Positions 20,580 through 33,345 of a DNA stretch of 64,000 nt are shown here, piece by piece. Each line of letters opens with the position of its first letter. Position 1 is the first letter of the stretch. The notes below the pieces were generated by a model that saw only the letters and a program-made list of their open reading frames with translations, was not told where the DNA came from and did not search any database. This stretch comes from Chelonoidis abingdonii. Lineage: Eukaryota > Chordata > Testudines > Testudinidae. A program made the position numbers and the translations under genes. The stretch covers positions 143,892,909-143,956,908 of the forward strand of contig NC_133773.1 in NCBI RefSeq assembly GCF_003597395.2. Reading direction: 5' to 3'.

Positions 20580-21780
20580 ATTGTAAGAGGACCAAAAAAG
20601 AGCCACCCTGGCTAACCCACAAAGTAGAAGGGGCGGAGAGAGGCAAAAAGGCATCCTTCACAAATGGAAGTCAGATCCTACTGCAGAAAATTGACAGGAG
20701 CATAAACTCCAGCAAGTCAAGTGTGAACGTATAATGAGGGAGGCCAAAAAAGAATTTGAAGAGCAACTAGCAAAAGACTCAAAAACTAACAGCAAAATAA
20801 TAATAATGATAATTAAGTACATCAGAGACAGGAAGCCTGCTGAACTATCAGTGGGGCCAGTGGACAATCAAGGTGCTAAAGGAGCCAAGGCCATTGTGGA
20901 AAAACTAAATAAATTATTTGCATCAGTCTTCACTGCAGAGGATATGAGGGAGATTCCCAAACCTAAGCCATTCTTTTTAGGGGACAAATCTGAGGAAATG
21001 TCTGAAAATGAGGTGTGAATAGAAGTAGTTTTGGAACAAATTGATAAATTAAACAGTAAGTCGTCACCAGGACCAGGTGCTATTCGCCCGAGAGTTCTGA
21101 AGGAACTCAAATGTGAAACTGGAAAACTACTAACTGTGGTATGTAACTCATCATTTAAATCAGCTTCTGTGCCAGATGACTGGAGGATCGCTAATGTAAC
21201 AACAATTTTTAAGAAAGCTTCTAGTTGTGATACTGGCAATTACAGGCCAGTAAGCCTAACTTCAGTACAAAGCAAATTGGTTGGAACTATACTAAAGAAC
21301 AGAATTATCAGATACATTGATAAACATGATTTGTTGGGGAAGAGTCAACACAGCTTTTGTAAAAGGAACACGTCTCACCAATCTATTAGAATTCTTTGAG
21401 GGAGTCAACAAACATGTGGACAAGGGTGATCCAGTGGCTATAGTATACTTGGACTTTCAGAAAACCTTTAACCTGTGGAACTCATTGCCAGGGGATGCTA
21501 TGAAAGCCAGAAGTATAACTGGGTTCATAAAAGATTTAGATAAGTTCATAGAGGACAGGTAATCAAGCCAAGTTGATTAAGGATGCAACACCATGCTCTG
21601 GATGTCCCTAGCTGAGTGCCAGAAGCTGGGACTGATGGACGGGATGGATCACTCAATAAGTTCCCTGTTCTGTTCATTCCCTCTGAAGCATCTGGCATTG
21701 GCTACTGTCAGAAGACAGGTTACTGGACGAGATGGACCTTGGTCTAACCCAGTATGGTCATTTTTATGTTCGCCACACAC
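20580..21780 (+). mobile_element. CR1-type LINE with internal deletion
   Basis: Coding pieces in order: the linker (20734-21018, MREAKKEFEEQLAKDSK) and the RT N-part (21031-21399, RPRVLKELKCETGKL, DDWRIANVTTIFKKA, NYRPVSLTS). Motif A, VYLDFQKTFN, follows at about 21445-21474. Directly after it the text jumps to LWNSLPGDAMKARSITGF and the 3' tail, so the rest of RT (motifs B and C, thumb) is deleted. Ends GTATGGTCATTTTTATGTTC. Confidence 0.88.
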
Positions 21781-21792
21781 ACACACACAGGG
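21776..21792. repeat. (CA)n microsatellite at the CR1 3' end
   Basis: Short CA run immediately after the CR1 tail. Confidence 0.8.
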
Positions 21793-22429
21793 ACACATAC
21801 ACGCAGCACTCTTGTGTTCAATCATACTGTTCACTTTAAGTTAAAATAAAAGTCATTCAGACTTAGAGTTTATGGTCACTCTAAAAAATATAACACCTAG
21901 TTCCCACCTGGTGACTGGAGTAATATTTGATTCTTTATAACATGCACGCCCAAGGACTTTCAAGCACTTTACAAACATTAATTACTCTGTCTTTTAATGT
22001 GGCTAGCCCTCAGGATTATGAAAGTGTCATTGAAAATGTGAACCAATTGTAAGCAGATGCAGTGAAGCCTGCCTGAGTTTGCAAATAGCCTGGGACAAAA
22101 TCTCTGAGAACTGCAAACTGCCTCATTCACCTCAACGGCTCATTAACACAAAAAAAACCCTAATGATGATAATTCAGAGGTCAACACCGTAATAGATTTA
22201 GCAGGTTATGCCTCCCCAGCTAGCTCAAACTGTCTCCCATACCACTCTAGAGCTCAAAACATCTGTCACTCCCCAGCCCTTCTCCCAGTACAACATTTAC
22301 AAGGCAGCTGAGCCATTTCAATTAAAAGTGATATTCTACAATAACAAGACACTTAGGTAGCAGGGGTCCATGGTGCCACATGGCCACTGTCACATCACAA
22401 GGCTTAATTCCCAGCGTCTAAAAGCTCCA
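21793..22429. other. Non-coding interval
   Basis: AT-rich, no gene or repeat ends recognised. Confidence 0.5.
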
Positions 22430-23860
22430 CAGGATCCTTACAGATCTGGTGCAGCCAGCTTAATCCCAGATGACTGTGGTCGTACAGTGTCCTCTCCTGA
22501 CCTCAGGTCGATCTCCAGGGCTCGATGTGTGGGGACTTTATCTCCCAATCTGGCTATGTGACCAACAAGCGCCAGCCGGTGGTGACTGATGATGTCTTTA
22601 ATCCTCTTGAGGCCAGTTCTCAATAATATATCCCTATGGCTGATCAAATCAAACCATCTTATGCCCAGTAGTTGCCACCAGCAACGCGTATGCAATGTCT
22701 TCAGCCTCCTGATGTCTTGTTTAAGTAGCATCCATGTTTCAGGTTCATACAGAAGGATCAGAAGTACACAGGTTTGAGAACTCCGTGTCTGTGTATACAA
22801 TTTCCCCTTCTTTTGTCTCCAGACCCCGGGCAGGTCCTTCATGACTTAAGCCGCTAAACCACTTCTCCCTAGGATGTTTGACTGGCTGCGCCTGTGTGAT
22901 GGCAATTTACTGCCTAGATAAATGAAATCATCCACTACTTCTACAGCTGGTCGAGCACCACAGACCCCTTGTATCCCAACTTTGGGGCTGACCCTCTGGA
23001 TTTTTGTTTTGTCCAAGAAGCCCTTAGCCTAAGGCCTACTCCCACACACTGGACGCTCTCTCGTGCATCTTTAAGGTCATTTGCGACAGGCTAAAGAAGA
23101 CATTGTCATTCACATAATCCAGGGTGATAAAAGAGGTTGAAGCAACAATTATACCGGTCTTTGTGTTCCAGGAGCCAATCCACTGGGCAAAACAGGGCCA
23201 GGAGTCAGGGCACAGCCCTGCTTCACTGCAGCTTTCGTATAATACCCATTGGAGCTCAAAGTCCTCCATCACACCCATGCCTCTAAGCCTTTATATAAAT
23301 CTTGAGTCAACCTCAGGAAGATGTTGGGAAGCCTTGTAGGACCTGCCACAGGGCAGTTCTGTTGACACAATCAAAGGCTGCCTTTAGGTCGACATACGCT
23401 GCTGCCAAAGCACAATTAAATTTGCTCTGGATCTCAGATAAAAGGCAAAGACTGAGTACAGCGTCCATTATAGAGCGCCCCGCAAGGAAGCCCAGTTGCA
23501 CACAGCATAGACAAAAATTCACCATGTGGGGATGCTATGCTGAGTCCATTGTTCATTATCATACTGAATAAAACCCAGCTCTGGGGGAATTTATCTGAAG
23601 CTGCTGCAGAACTGAACGTCCTCTTGAGCATTATCGACTCCTGAGCTCTTCTTAAAGAATTTAGGTCCAAGTTTCCGGGGAGTACACGGGGCCTCGATTG
23701 CAATGAAGTGTCTTCTGTGCGTGTGTTACTGCTGCTGTCTTCTGGCTGGAATCACAACAGCTCAACTGTGTGTCACAGGCCCTAAACAGGTAACACTGGT
23801 GAGCACAAAATGTCCCAGGAACCATTGCAAAGAATGAACACATTGGTCAGAATTGTGGCT
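22430..23860 (-). mobile_element. Non-CR1 non-LTR retrotransposon fragment
   Basis: Minus-strand translation gives RT and C-terminal pieces in order. The first (23313-23525) has LGFLAGRSIMDAVLSL and YVDLKAAFDCVNRTALW, i.e. RT motif A. The second (23036-23278) has ITLDYVNDNVFFS in the position of YADD. The third (22438-22842) has LLYEPETWMLLKQDIRRL and ALVGHIARLGDKVPTHRAL, the C-terminal region of this element type. The sequence differs clearly from the CR1s in the window. It resembles RTE/I-like elements, but the clade is not assigned. Motif C is mutated and the frames are broken. Confidence 0.8.
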
Positions 23861-24029
23861 TATTGGAGGATCGGTTACAACCTGAGAAAGAGCATGAAGT
23901 TTCCTCAAATAAAAGGGCCCTTTTCCTCAGCTAAATTAATTGGAGCAATCCTGATGCTGAAGCGTGTGATAATCATCTAGCCCATGTCCTTCTTTCCACC
24001 GCTTCTTCCATCTCACTGTTCCCAAGATC
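23861..24029. other. Short non-coding spacer
   Basis: Nothing recognised. Confidence 0.4.
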
Positions 24030-24110
24030 CTAGATATTAAGGCCAGAAAGGCCTGTCGTGATCATCCAGTATGACCTCCTGCAGAACACAGAGAGCCTCA
24101 TCCAGTGAGT
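24030..24110 (-). mobile_element. CR1 3' fragment
   Basis: GATATTAAGGCCAGAAAGGC then TCCAGTATGACCTCCTGC: antisense CR1 tail. Confidence 0.7.
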
Positions 24111-25193
24111 CCTGGGCCAGGTTCCATACCCTGGAGATAGGCTGTGATACCAGCTCTGGGATGAAGAAATATCTCAGAATCCCTCAGGCCTGGCAGCTCC
24201 AAGCTGAGGCCTGCGGAAGAGAATGGCGAGATCTGGGCAGATGGCTGAGAAGCCAGGAGTGGAAATATATTAACTTCAATCCGAACATTGGCGGCCCTGG
24301 AGATAAAGCACAAAGAGAGAGCCAGACGCCTGCTGTCATGTTAGATCCTCTAACTCCATGGATGAATCCTCCACCCCTTCCCCTTCCAGACCCCAGGGGC
24401 CAACAGGAGTTTCCTTCTCTCATCAGCCTGACAAGGTTAACAAGGCAATATTGACCTGGTAGCCTTTAACATGTAATTAGCTTGTAGCATAGTGTTACAT
24501 GTGGCCGGGCTGCTTTATTTAAGGAAAATCTGACTTGCTGTTTCCACATTCGGTTTGCAATGGGAGGGGGGGAGGAAGGCAACAGTGAGGGGCTGGGGGT
24601 GAGGGTTCTCTCTCTCTTTATTTGCTGTTCATTACAGAGCTCCCAGCAAAGCCTCTGGAGCAGAGAAATGGAACATTCCCTGACATGTCGAATCAGTTCA
24701 GCTGAACTTGGAACATCCCCATCATTCCCGTGGCCAAAGTAAACACCCCAGGCCATCGATACGATTATTATTATTCTTCTAAGTTAGTGCGCTGGATGGA
24801 AACCATGAATGGGTTTTCTAAATTCTCAGGATTCGGTTTTTGGGGTTTTTTTGGTTATAACAAGAGATGGAGAAAAAGTAAAACTCGAGGCCACCACATC
24901 TGCACTGACACAGGGTGACCTTGGAAGAGTTATTTGCTCAGCTGAACACAGAGGGAATCATGCCCTGTATATGTGTGTGTGTGTCGCTTGCTATTCTTCA
25001 AACTTGAAGGCTGAGGTATGACGCCACAGGCTGCCAATGTGGGCTGATGTTTAGCAGCCTGGACAAGGACTCTGAAAATCTGGGTTTAAATCCTGACTGT
25101 GCCACAGACCCCCTAGCTATTTTGCATAATCTGTACCTTAGTGCTCATACTGCCTTCCTGTAGGGGGCACTGTGAGGCTAATAAACTCATTAA
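24111..25193. other. Non-coding interval
   Basis: Small (GT)n at about 24969-24983 and a MIR-like scrap at about 25060-25180 (TGGGTTTAAATCCTGACTGT). No exon seen. Confidence 0.5.
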
Positions 25194-25395
25194 CCATAGA
25201 ATCATAGGGTTAGAAAGGACCGCAAGGGTCATCTAGTCTAACCTCCTGGCAAGACGCAGGCATTGTTGTGTCTAACCCATCCCAGACAGAGGGCTCCAGC
25301 CTTCTTTTGAAAACCTCCCGTGAAGGAGCTTCCATAACCTCCTTACTGCAGTTTGAACCCATTTTCTCTTGTCCTGACCTCCAATAAATTAAAGG
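25194..25395 (-). mobile_element. CR1 3' fragment
   Basis: Begins CATAGAATCATAGGGTTAGA and runs through CATCTAGTCTAACCTCCTGG and CTTTTGAAAACCTCC, a minus-strand CR1 tail. Confidence 0.88.
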
Positions 25396-26599
25396 TCCTC
25401 AGATGGGAGCCTGAGAAAGAGACAGGTTTGCTTCCAGTGAGGGTTTCAATTCTTTGACCCAAGAATCTCTTAATGTCATCTGACAAGGAGATACAAAGGG
25501 GTTACAGAAATCTCCTGAACATAGCATGTCCATTCTGGTTCACCAAATGAAAGCTGATGTTGCACTGGTTCATTGGTCATCAACATCCCTGTGACACGTC
25601 TGTGTGTATGCTGTGCAAGGAGTTCTGTATCTATACCAGAAAGTTATGTCCTTAAGCATGTAAGGTAAAAGCAAATCATCAAAAGGTGACATGCCCTAGA
25701 TCGAGAGAAAAGAAACATGTATCTCTCTGTCAGCATGTAAATTAAGCATTGTAATCTAATACAACAGCTACCCATTTACATACAAAGTCAAATGTTAACG
25801 AAGAGATGTGATGTCAACAGGACTGGGGTGTGAGGAGAAAACAAGCCAGGGGAGGTTATCCTCTCTATGAGCAAAGACAATGAACTTGGGGGGAATTTCT
25901 AGAAGGCCAAGATGACATCCTGGCATCCTGCACCTAGGAAATAAGTGGACTGCGTGATTGCATCGGCATCTCAGCCAGCCTGGGCTGAAAATGCTGCAGA
26001 CTTTGGGTGAGATTAGCTTCTTTAGACAAGAGGGTAACCTGTTAGTTCAGTTTAGTCTCTAGAATGCACGTTATGATTTTGTTTTATAGAGAACCTTTTG
26101 TATCCAACATTCTTACTCACTATTTCTTGAATCTTTGGTAATAAATTCATTCTTGTTTGCACTAAAAATGTATCTAAGTGCTGTGATGTTGGCCAAGCGC
26201 TGATCCTGACTTGACTCTTGCAAGCTGGTTTGTGCTGTGCCTTTGGGAATAGCAGGGCTGTGTCCAGTGGAACAGGGGCTCGGCACGGCAGGCAATGCTC
26301 CAGGGACTCAGGGGTTGGCGTGTGCCTATCACTACTTAAACAGAGAGAGTGAGGACTACAGAGGCCTGGCAGGCAGGGCTTGTGCTGCCAGAGACTGTTG
26401 ATTTCAGGGAGCTGACCCACAGCAAGGACAGACAATACTCCTACACACTAAGGGTAGGTGGTGGTGTGGGGCCCTGCACCCTGGAGAGAATCACAGATTC
26501 ACACCAAGGCCTGTCTGCTGTGACGAGCCACAGGACAGAGCTGACTGCTAGGAAAAAATGGTGATTGAATAAAGGGAATAAGGTGGCTATTTGGCATAG
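25396..26599. other. Non-coding interval
   Basis: The segment 25440-26190 reads as one non-coding block with no repeat ends seen. No exon recognised. Confidence 0.4.
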
Positions 26600-26775
26600 C
26601 AATGTGGATACAGCATCAGAGTTGGAGTCAGGAGAGGCAGGTTCTACTCCCGGTGGTGTTATTGGCCTGCTGGGTGACTTGGCAAGTTACTGAGCTTCTC
26701 TGTGCCTCAGTTTCCCAGCTGTAAAATGCAAGACAATGACACTTGTGCAACTTTAGAAAGGGCTTTGGGATTCTC
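26600..26775 (+). repeat. MIR-type SINE remnant
   Basis: GTTCTACTCCCGGTG, then GTGACTTGGCAAGTTACTGA, then CTCTGTGCCTCAGTTTCCC. Confidence 0.75.
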
Positions 26776-29076
26776 CACTGTAAAATGGCAGCTGTTTCGT
26801 GATTTAGCCTTCAGATGTTCATGTACCTATTACTGGTAGTGCAGTAATGCCTCTGGGCCCATTATGCTCCCACAGAACAAGGACACCATCTCTACCTTGC
26901 AAAGCCTACAAACAAAATACAACACAAGAGGCGACAGGTAGAGACAGACCGGCAGACAGACACATAGGGGAGCTCAAGGTGACTATGAGCCAATATTGGT
27001 TAGCATGATAGTCAGTGGCCTATCTGCTGTCATTTAAGGATCTGAACGGATCTAGTAGGGGTTTGATGGGACAGAGACACCCCCAAACTATAAGACATGA
27101 CATGCTCATGGAAGTTAGGAATACAAGCTAGCAGTCTCTTCAGTCTAGCTCCCTGTCAAAGCAAGAACACCAAGCCCATCGCAGAAAGGATAATAAACAA
27201 CCCACACAACATAATGAAGGGGCTAGAGAAGGGGGAGTGAGAACGTCTGGTCACCCCATCTTATACACAAGAGCAAGTGAACGTTCAGTGACAATGAAAG
27301 GTGGCCAATTCAGAACTAATCAATGTTTTTTCCAAAACGTGTCCCATGGAACTCTTTGCCACAGGACACTGAGGCCAAAATCTTAGCAGGAGTCAAAAAA
27401 AAAAAAAAAAAAAGAGGCCTGGGCATGTATGTGAATAATGAGACCATCTAGAGGTATGAGTGTAAATGTTAAACATGTGAACAAGTGTTTTGGAAAGTGG
27501 ATAAACCCTCCCGCTTTAGTCCAGTAAAATATATGACTTCATTAATAATAAAATAAAACGACCACCTCATTCTTCTATAGAATATTTTTGTTATTCACAG
27601 ATCAAAGCATTTCACAAGTGAGGTTGGTATCATTATCCCCATTTTACAGCTGGGGAAACTGAGGCACAGATATACCAACATGAGTCTAATGTAAACCAAG
27701 CCTCAGTGACCCCATATTTATATGTGCTGGGATTCTCGCCGAGAACTTTTCCAATCAGCTTACCCAGAACACCTCGCCCAATTCTGGGAGAAAACTTTAT
27801 CCAGTTTGCTGGACTCCATGAAATCAATTCAACACCAGACTCACCACACAGGTTTCTTCACTGGCATACAACCCAACTACACTTGAGCTGAGGTGGTTCA
27901 GGTGTAGGAAGTGGGTACAGGGTGTACCGCACAACCAATGTACATCATCATGAATCAGCTTATATACGCACTTACACTTAATACTATTGGTTAATACATC
28001 ATATCACACGCTTTATGACTGGTGTGCTAATTATTGTAACCAATCCCAGTAGGGATGATTAACTGGCCACCACGCTTCTGACTATTTCGGTATCTACTGA
28101 CTACAGGTTAGTTACAAGGCCACGTGTGACTTTACGCTTTGTCCATTGTTAACCTTTGTATCTTTACTTCTTGTATTGTTCATGCACGGCCTACAGTACG
28201 GCCTAATGGGGGCCATGTAAGTACCTAGATTAGAGCAATGGAGTGAACACAGCCCTGGGTCTGAGCTAAAGGGCTTAGGGAGAGGCTGATCTCTAATTAG
28301 CTGGAAACTCACCTCCTTCTCCTCTGTCTCATGGATTGGTAACTCATTTCCCAGAGTTTTGCCTTTCAACTCCTTAGCCCCAATACCTGAGCTTCTGCAG
28401 GTGGCGAGGGGACCTGCTGCCAGTTCTGTGCTCTTGTCCTTCTAGCGATCTTTGTCCAGGGTGCTGAGAGGGTTGCTCACAGAACGCTGCTTCCTGAGAG
28501 GGAACAGCGTGTCTGTCCACTCTACGTTGCCTGCTTCGGGGCATGAGCTGTGACCACATCCCAACCCTCCTTTTCCACTGACTCCCAGAAGTTGAAGGTG
28601 GTATGGGGAGTAATACCTTTGACTGCAGGTCACATCTTGTCCATCCTCCTGCCCAACTGGTCCCTCCATCTCGCCACTGGGCTTTGTCCAGTGAAGTTCA
28701 GGGGATGGGGGCTTCCAGTGCTACCGCTGCCTCTTTCTTACCATTGCCACACCTGCGCTCAGCTCTGCCTGTGGATTTGGTTTCACTGAACTTCACAAAG
28801 CAGCACCTGACTAGCTGCCCCTCCGTGTGCAGTCAAAGGGACATTCTCCGTAGTCCCTGCTAGCAGACAGTTAACACCCATTCACTGTACTCAGGGATTG
28901 GGGGTGCTGGAGGCACTGGAGTCCCAGGCTGAAGATGTGAATGCAGGAGAGGAACAACTGAGCTGAAAAGTTGATTTGACCCTGGGTCCAAATGTTTCTA
29001 ACATGGTCTTCTGGGCAGCAGAGCCGGGGTGCTGTGATATGCCCCCTCACAGGGCATGCAGGTTGGTACAAACTCG
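26776..29076. other. Long non-coding interval
   Basis: A poly(A) run at about 27395-27414 and a MIR-like antisense scrap at 27625-27672 (CAGCTGGGGAAACTGAGGCA). Frames on both strands at 28112-28863 have no recognisable domain. Confidence 0.45.
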
Positions 29077-29270
29077 AATCATAGATGTGTAGGACTGGCA
29101 GCGACCTCGAGAGGTCATCTAGTCCAGTCCCCTACACTCATGGCAGGACTCAGGATTATCTAGACCATTCTGGACAGGGGTTTGTCCAACCTGCTCTTAA
29201 AAATCTCCAATGATGGAAATTCCACCACCTCCCTAGGCAATTTATTCCAGCACTTAACCACCCCGTACGC
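29077..29270 (-). mobile_element. CR1 3' fragment
   Basis: GAATCATAGATGTGTAGGAC, then GAGAGGTCATCTAGTCCAGT, then AAAATCTCCAATGATGGAAA and CACCACCTCCCTAGGCAA. Confidence 0.88.
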
Positions 29271-29540
29271 TCCAGCTGGGCGCTTACTCTGAGCAGCAAG
29301 ACAGGAGCTCTCCGGCCATAGCACTGGCGAGGAAAAAGGACCACTGTCCCATACCCATTGATTAGGTCCCAAATGTGCTTCTGAAGCCAAACGCAAAGGG
29401 CTGTTCTGGGTTAATTTGAGCTGGCAGGATTTCTCAGTGTGAACACTATAGCCGTCATCCTGATTATTATTTGTATTCCTGAACCCCCTAACGGCATGGG
29501 CTGATATCAGGGCCCACAGAACTAGGCGCTGTACTAGGGT
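29271..29540. other. Short non-coding spacer
   Basis: Nothing recognised. Confidence 0.4.
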
Positions 29541-30165
29541 TGCCAAGTCTCCAATTTAAAAGGGACCCTGGTGGCTTCAGTCAGCACTGCTGACCAGGTC
29601 ATTAAAAGTCCGGTCAGAAGCGCAGTGGGGCTAAGGTAGGTTCCCTGACTGCCCTGGCTTCGCGCAGCTCCCGGAAGCAGTGGAATGTCCCTCCTCCAGC
29701 TCCTACATGTAGGAGCAGCCAGGGGCTCCACATGCTGCCTCCTTCTCAAGCGTCAGATTCGCAGCTCCCATTGGCTGGGAACCACAGCCAATGGGAGCTG
29801 TGGGGGTGGCACCTGCAGATGGGACAGCATGCAGAGCCACTTGGCTGCGCCTCTGTGTAGGAGCCAAAGGTAGGATATGTTGTTGCTTCCAGGAGCTGTC
29901 TGAGGTAAGTGACGCCCAGAGCCAGCACTCCCTCCCGTGCCCCAACTCTAGCCCTGATCCCCCTTCCACCCTCCAAACCCCTTGGTCCCAAGCCCAGAGC
30001 CCCCTCCTGCACCCCAAACCCCTCATCCCCAGCCCCACCCCAGAGCCCGCACTCTGTCCTGCACCCCAACCTTTATCCTCCCTCCCTCTGTCACTCACTC
30101 TCCCTACCCTCACTCACTTGCTCATTTTCACTAGGCTGGCTCAGAGAGAGAGAGAGAGAGAGAGC
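29541..30165. repeat. GC-rich composite repeat with palindrome and C-rich tract
   Basis: Starts GGTTGCCAAGTCTCC. At 29762-29800 there is a perfect 15-bp inverted repeat, CAGCTCCCATTGGCT and AGCCAATGGGAGCTG, with a 9-bp spacer; each arm holds a CCAAT pentamer. From about 29930 to 30075 follows a degenerate short-period CACCCCAAACCCC tract, then a (GA)n run at 30141-30162. The arrangement recurs in turtle genomes as I remember them. Open frames here come from the low-complexity tract. Confidence 0.6.
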
Positions 30166-33100
30166 CCTCCCTTCCCTAAAGAGCCAATAAGCTGATGGCT
30201 AGGGGAAAAACAGTCACCTGGCATGTGGAAAAACTGGGTTCATCTTGCTGCTCTGAATCAACTAAAGTAGGGACTTGAACATGGGTCTCCCACATCCCAC
30301 CCAAATAAAAAAAAATGAAAAGCCTCATTTTCCTCCTGATGAAAAAAGGGAAAATGTCAAAAACTTGAAAATGTTCTCAGGATGGGAAAAGTATTTCCCA
30401 CCTAGCTCTGCCAGGGACCTTCAGCACTGAAGCACAAAGCTAAAGGAGTAACTCCATTGTCTTGCAGCAGTCGCAGGTTATGTTCTGTGTAAACCAGATG
30501 CTAGAGGAGAACATTATGCATATTTCATATGTGTATTGCAGAAATAGCTGCGATCCCAATTCCTATCCCCAGAGACTGTTACCACTTCTCTAACTATGAA
30601 CCTCCAAGACAGCTGCGCTCCTCTCGGATAAATCAGATCATAAAACGCATGAGAGCTGGGCACAAAACATCTGCAGTCAAGAAGCTCTGGCTGTGTAACA
30701 AACCTGCAGGGGAGACTGGGAGAATCTGGAGTATGATCACCTCTAGAAAATGGCGCAGAACCTTCCTCCCTGCCAATGGTTTTCCACCATAGCTACGAGG
30801 ATTTTCAAAGTATTGCAAAGCCTGGTTTCATCTTGTAGATATCTAGCTCTTCACCAGACCAAGTAGGTGCACATCTGCTGCTGTGTAGGAATTTCTCAAC
30901 ATTAATACAGCTTAGTTCACTGCAATATTTCCACCCCAGCCCCAGCCATTCTAAAATTATGATTCAGGGCCCCAACAATCATGAGATTGAAAACAAACAA
31001 ACATTAGGTAATTTTCTATTTGCTATCCCCTTTTTGGAGTCTTTGAAGCCCTTCTCCACATCCATGAAGGCTAGAAACGTACTCCTCTTTTGGTTTAAAT
31101 GAAAGCCTTGAGTCACATGTGATTACCTGACTCCAGGAGTTGGGATTTGACTGTCACCGCCTAATACCATGAGGTTAATCTGCTGAGAGCGGCCTGCTCA
31201 CTTGTACATTGAGTCTGTGGCCAGTCACATGTCCTTCTCCTCACACACCAACCACAATGCTGTGAGAACCACGCGGCAGGGAATTGTTCAAATTAACTCT
31301 AAAAAAAAAATCTGATTTCTTTGTACATAATGCACAAAAATGGATCTGTTCTTATTAGACTACAAGACAACTGATGAGAAGCAGGACGTGCACTACTCGG
31401 GCTATTTCAAACCAAGGTTGGAGGGAGCACTAAAAAATATACTGCAAGCATCAATCCTGCATTGAGTGATGTGATGTATTGAAACTGTGTAAAATTACAA
31501 GCTACTGCTTTAAGGGTGGTTTCCTGGTTCTACTTGCATGCAGGTGGCTCTGTCAGGAGACATGTGATGAGAATCGTTCTGTCTAGATTAAGGTGGGGTG
31601 AGCAGCCTGCTTTGTCGCCCTCTGTTTTGGGGTTCTAGTGTGGTAATGTTCTGAATGCTAAAAAATAAAGTCATGTTTCCATTACAATCTTCCAACAAGA
31701 GTATTTTCTGTTTTTATCCAAGTTCTCTGTGTGTAGGCTGTGAACTTAAAGAGACGAGCGGGGCAGGACTAGAGGTCCTAACAGATCTTTTCCATCTCTA
31801 TCCTGATACCCCTTTGCTCCCTCCCTGTTGTTCCAAGCTCTAAATTTTGGGTCTCAGATTTCCTGAGGATTATTCCCTTGAAGAGAGTCTCTCAATGCAG
31901 ACGTTAAACTGTTTAACAACACGAAAGAGAGACTCCATCCCTGCTTTCTCCTAACCCTGATGAAAACACCAGTGAAGCCTTGACGTTGTAGCTGTGGCAG
32001 CCTGGTTAGAAAGCTCTATCTTGGGTGGCATTTGCGTCTTTTATCTCCCTCCAGCACTGCAGCCAATTTTTTTGTTCTTAACACAGTAGCCAGCTGCTAC
32101 CGAGGAACAAAAGACCCTCAGAGCAGCGAGCCCCTCCTGAACGAGTCATCGTACCGAGGTCTGTGTGGTTTTCAAGTTGATGAAAGTAATGATTACACAT
32201 TTTCTTTTCTTCATTAGGGAGTTTTACTGTTACTGTAAAACACGCCAGGGTCCATCCCCCCAGCCTCTCCTGTCAGGGCTCGAACAGCAGGCGGTGTTGG
32301 CACGGGATCAACAGAATCAATGAGCTAATAAAGGCGGGCAGCCCTGATCCTCATTCATGCATTAACTTGGCATAACATTTATATAAACCCAGACCTGACT
32401 TCCATTACCCCAAATCCCCAACTGGAGTAGCTCATACCTTCTATCGCGGCAATTAGTCTTTTGTCCAAGTTGGCAGCTTTCTTCCTGTCAAGGTCTGGAT
32501 GATTTACTGTACTGGAATAATCTGGTAAAGGGGCGGAGGGGGTAGGAAAAGGCCTTTCCTGCAAAGTGTTTAACTCCTTCAGTGACAAACCACCTTTCTC
32601 CACAGCTCGCAGGCCTTTACTGCTGATGCCAACTGATCGGCCTTTGAAATCAAGTTACAGCACCAGCTTTGGGGGCATTTGCCTGATGCATCCGGACTGT
32701 GCCAGCAGGCAACCAAGTCAGTGTATGCAAAGACTACCCAGCCCTGACAACGAGCTCAACTGCTAAAAGCTTCCACCACAAATGCGTTTCCCCAACACCT
32801 TCTCAGGAAGCAACAATGACATTTAGTGGCCAGTTTTGCAGGACGGAAAGGTTGAGGGATAGCAGGGGCTCTAGAACAGCAGCCTATCTCCTGTTTAGTG
32901 AGGAGCTGCAGCCTAGGGAGGCTACATCTCCCAGCATGCAGAACTGGCCTTGTGCATATGGCTCGTCCCAATCCCAGCTACCCCAGCCAGAAGCCATACA
33001 GATTGTCTCATCTCCAGGTTCTGTCAAGTAGCCACTATGGCTTTTAGGGGGGCAAAGTTTGGGAGCCCCGTTGATCACTGGGACCGTTGAATCACAACAC

Positions 33101-33340
33101 TAGACTCCTTCCCGGTTTAGGAAGCATGGTCTAGGGGGGTGGGCATAGGTTGAGGACTTTGGAGACGTGGGTTCCCTTCCTAACTCAGCCTCTGTCATCC
33201 TAGGCAAACCTCTTTGTCTGTCCTGTGTGTGAAATGGAGCTAGCAGGTCCCTACCTCCAGGGGGCCTTTGAGGATAACCTCCATTTTTGAGCGTGGTGGG
33301 AAGGCCCTGGCCCCTCATTACCCAATAGAGACCACTCGGT
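30166..33340. other. Long non-coding interval
   Basis: No exon recognised. A MIR-like scrap lies at about 33150-33260. The parts around 32020-32220 and 32380-32700 contain no repeat I recognise and could be examined for conservation. The 87-codon frame at 30529-30792 has no recognisable domain. Confidence 0.4.
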
Positions 33341-33345
33341 TCACA

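Noticed and set aside
29703..30195. Several 93-136 codon frames on both strands
   Set aside because: They lie in a C-rich short-period repeat and the palindrome-bearing element.
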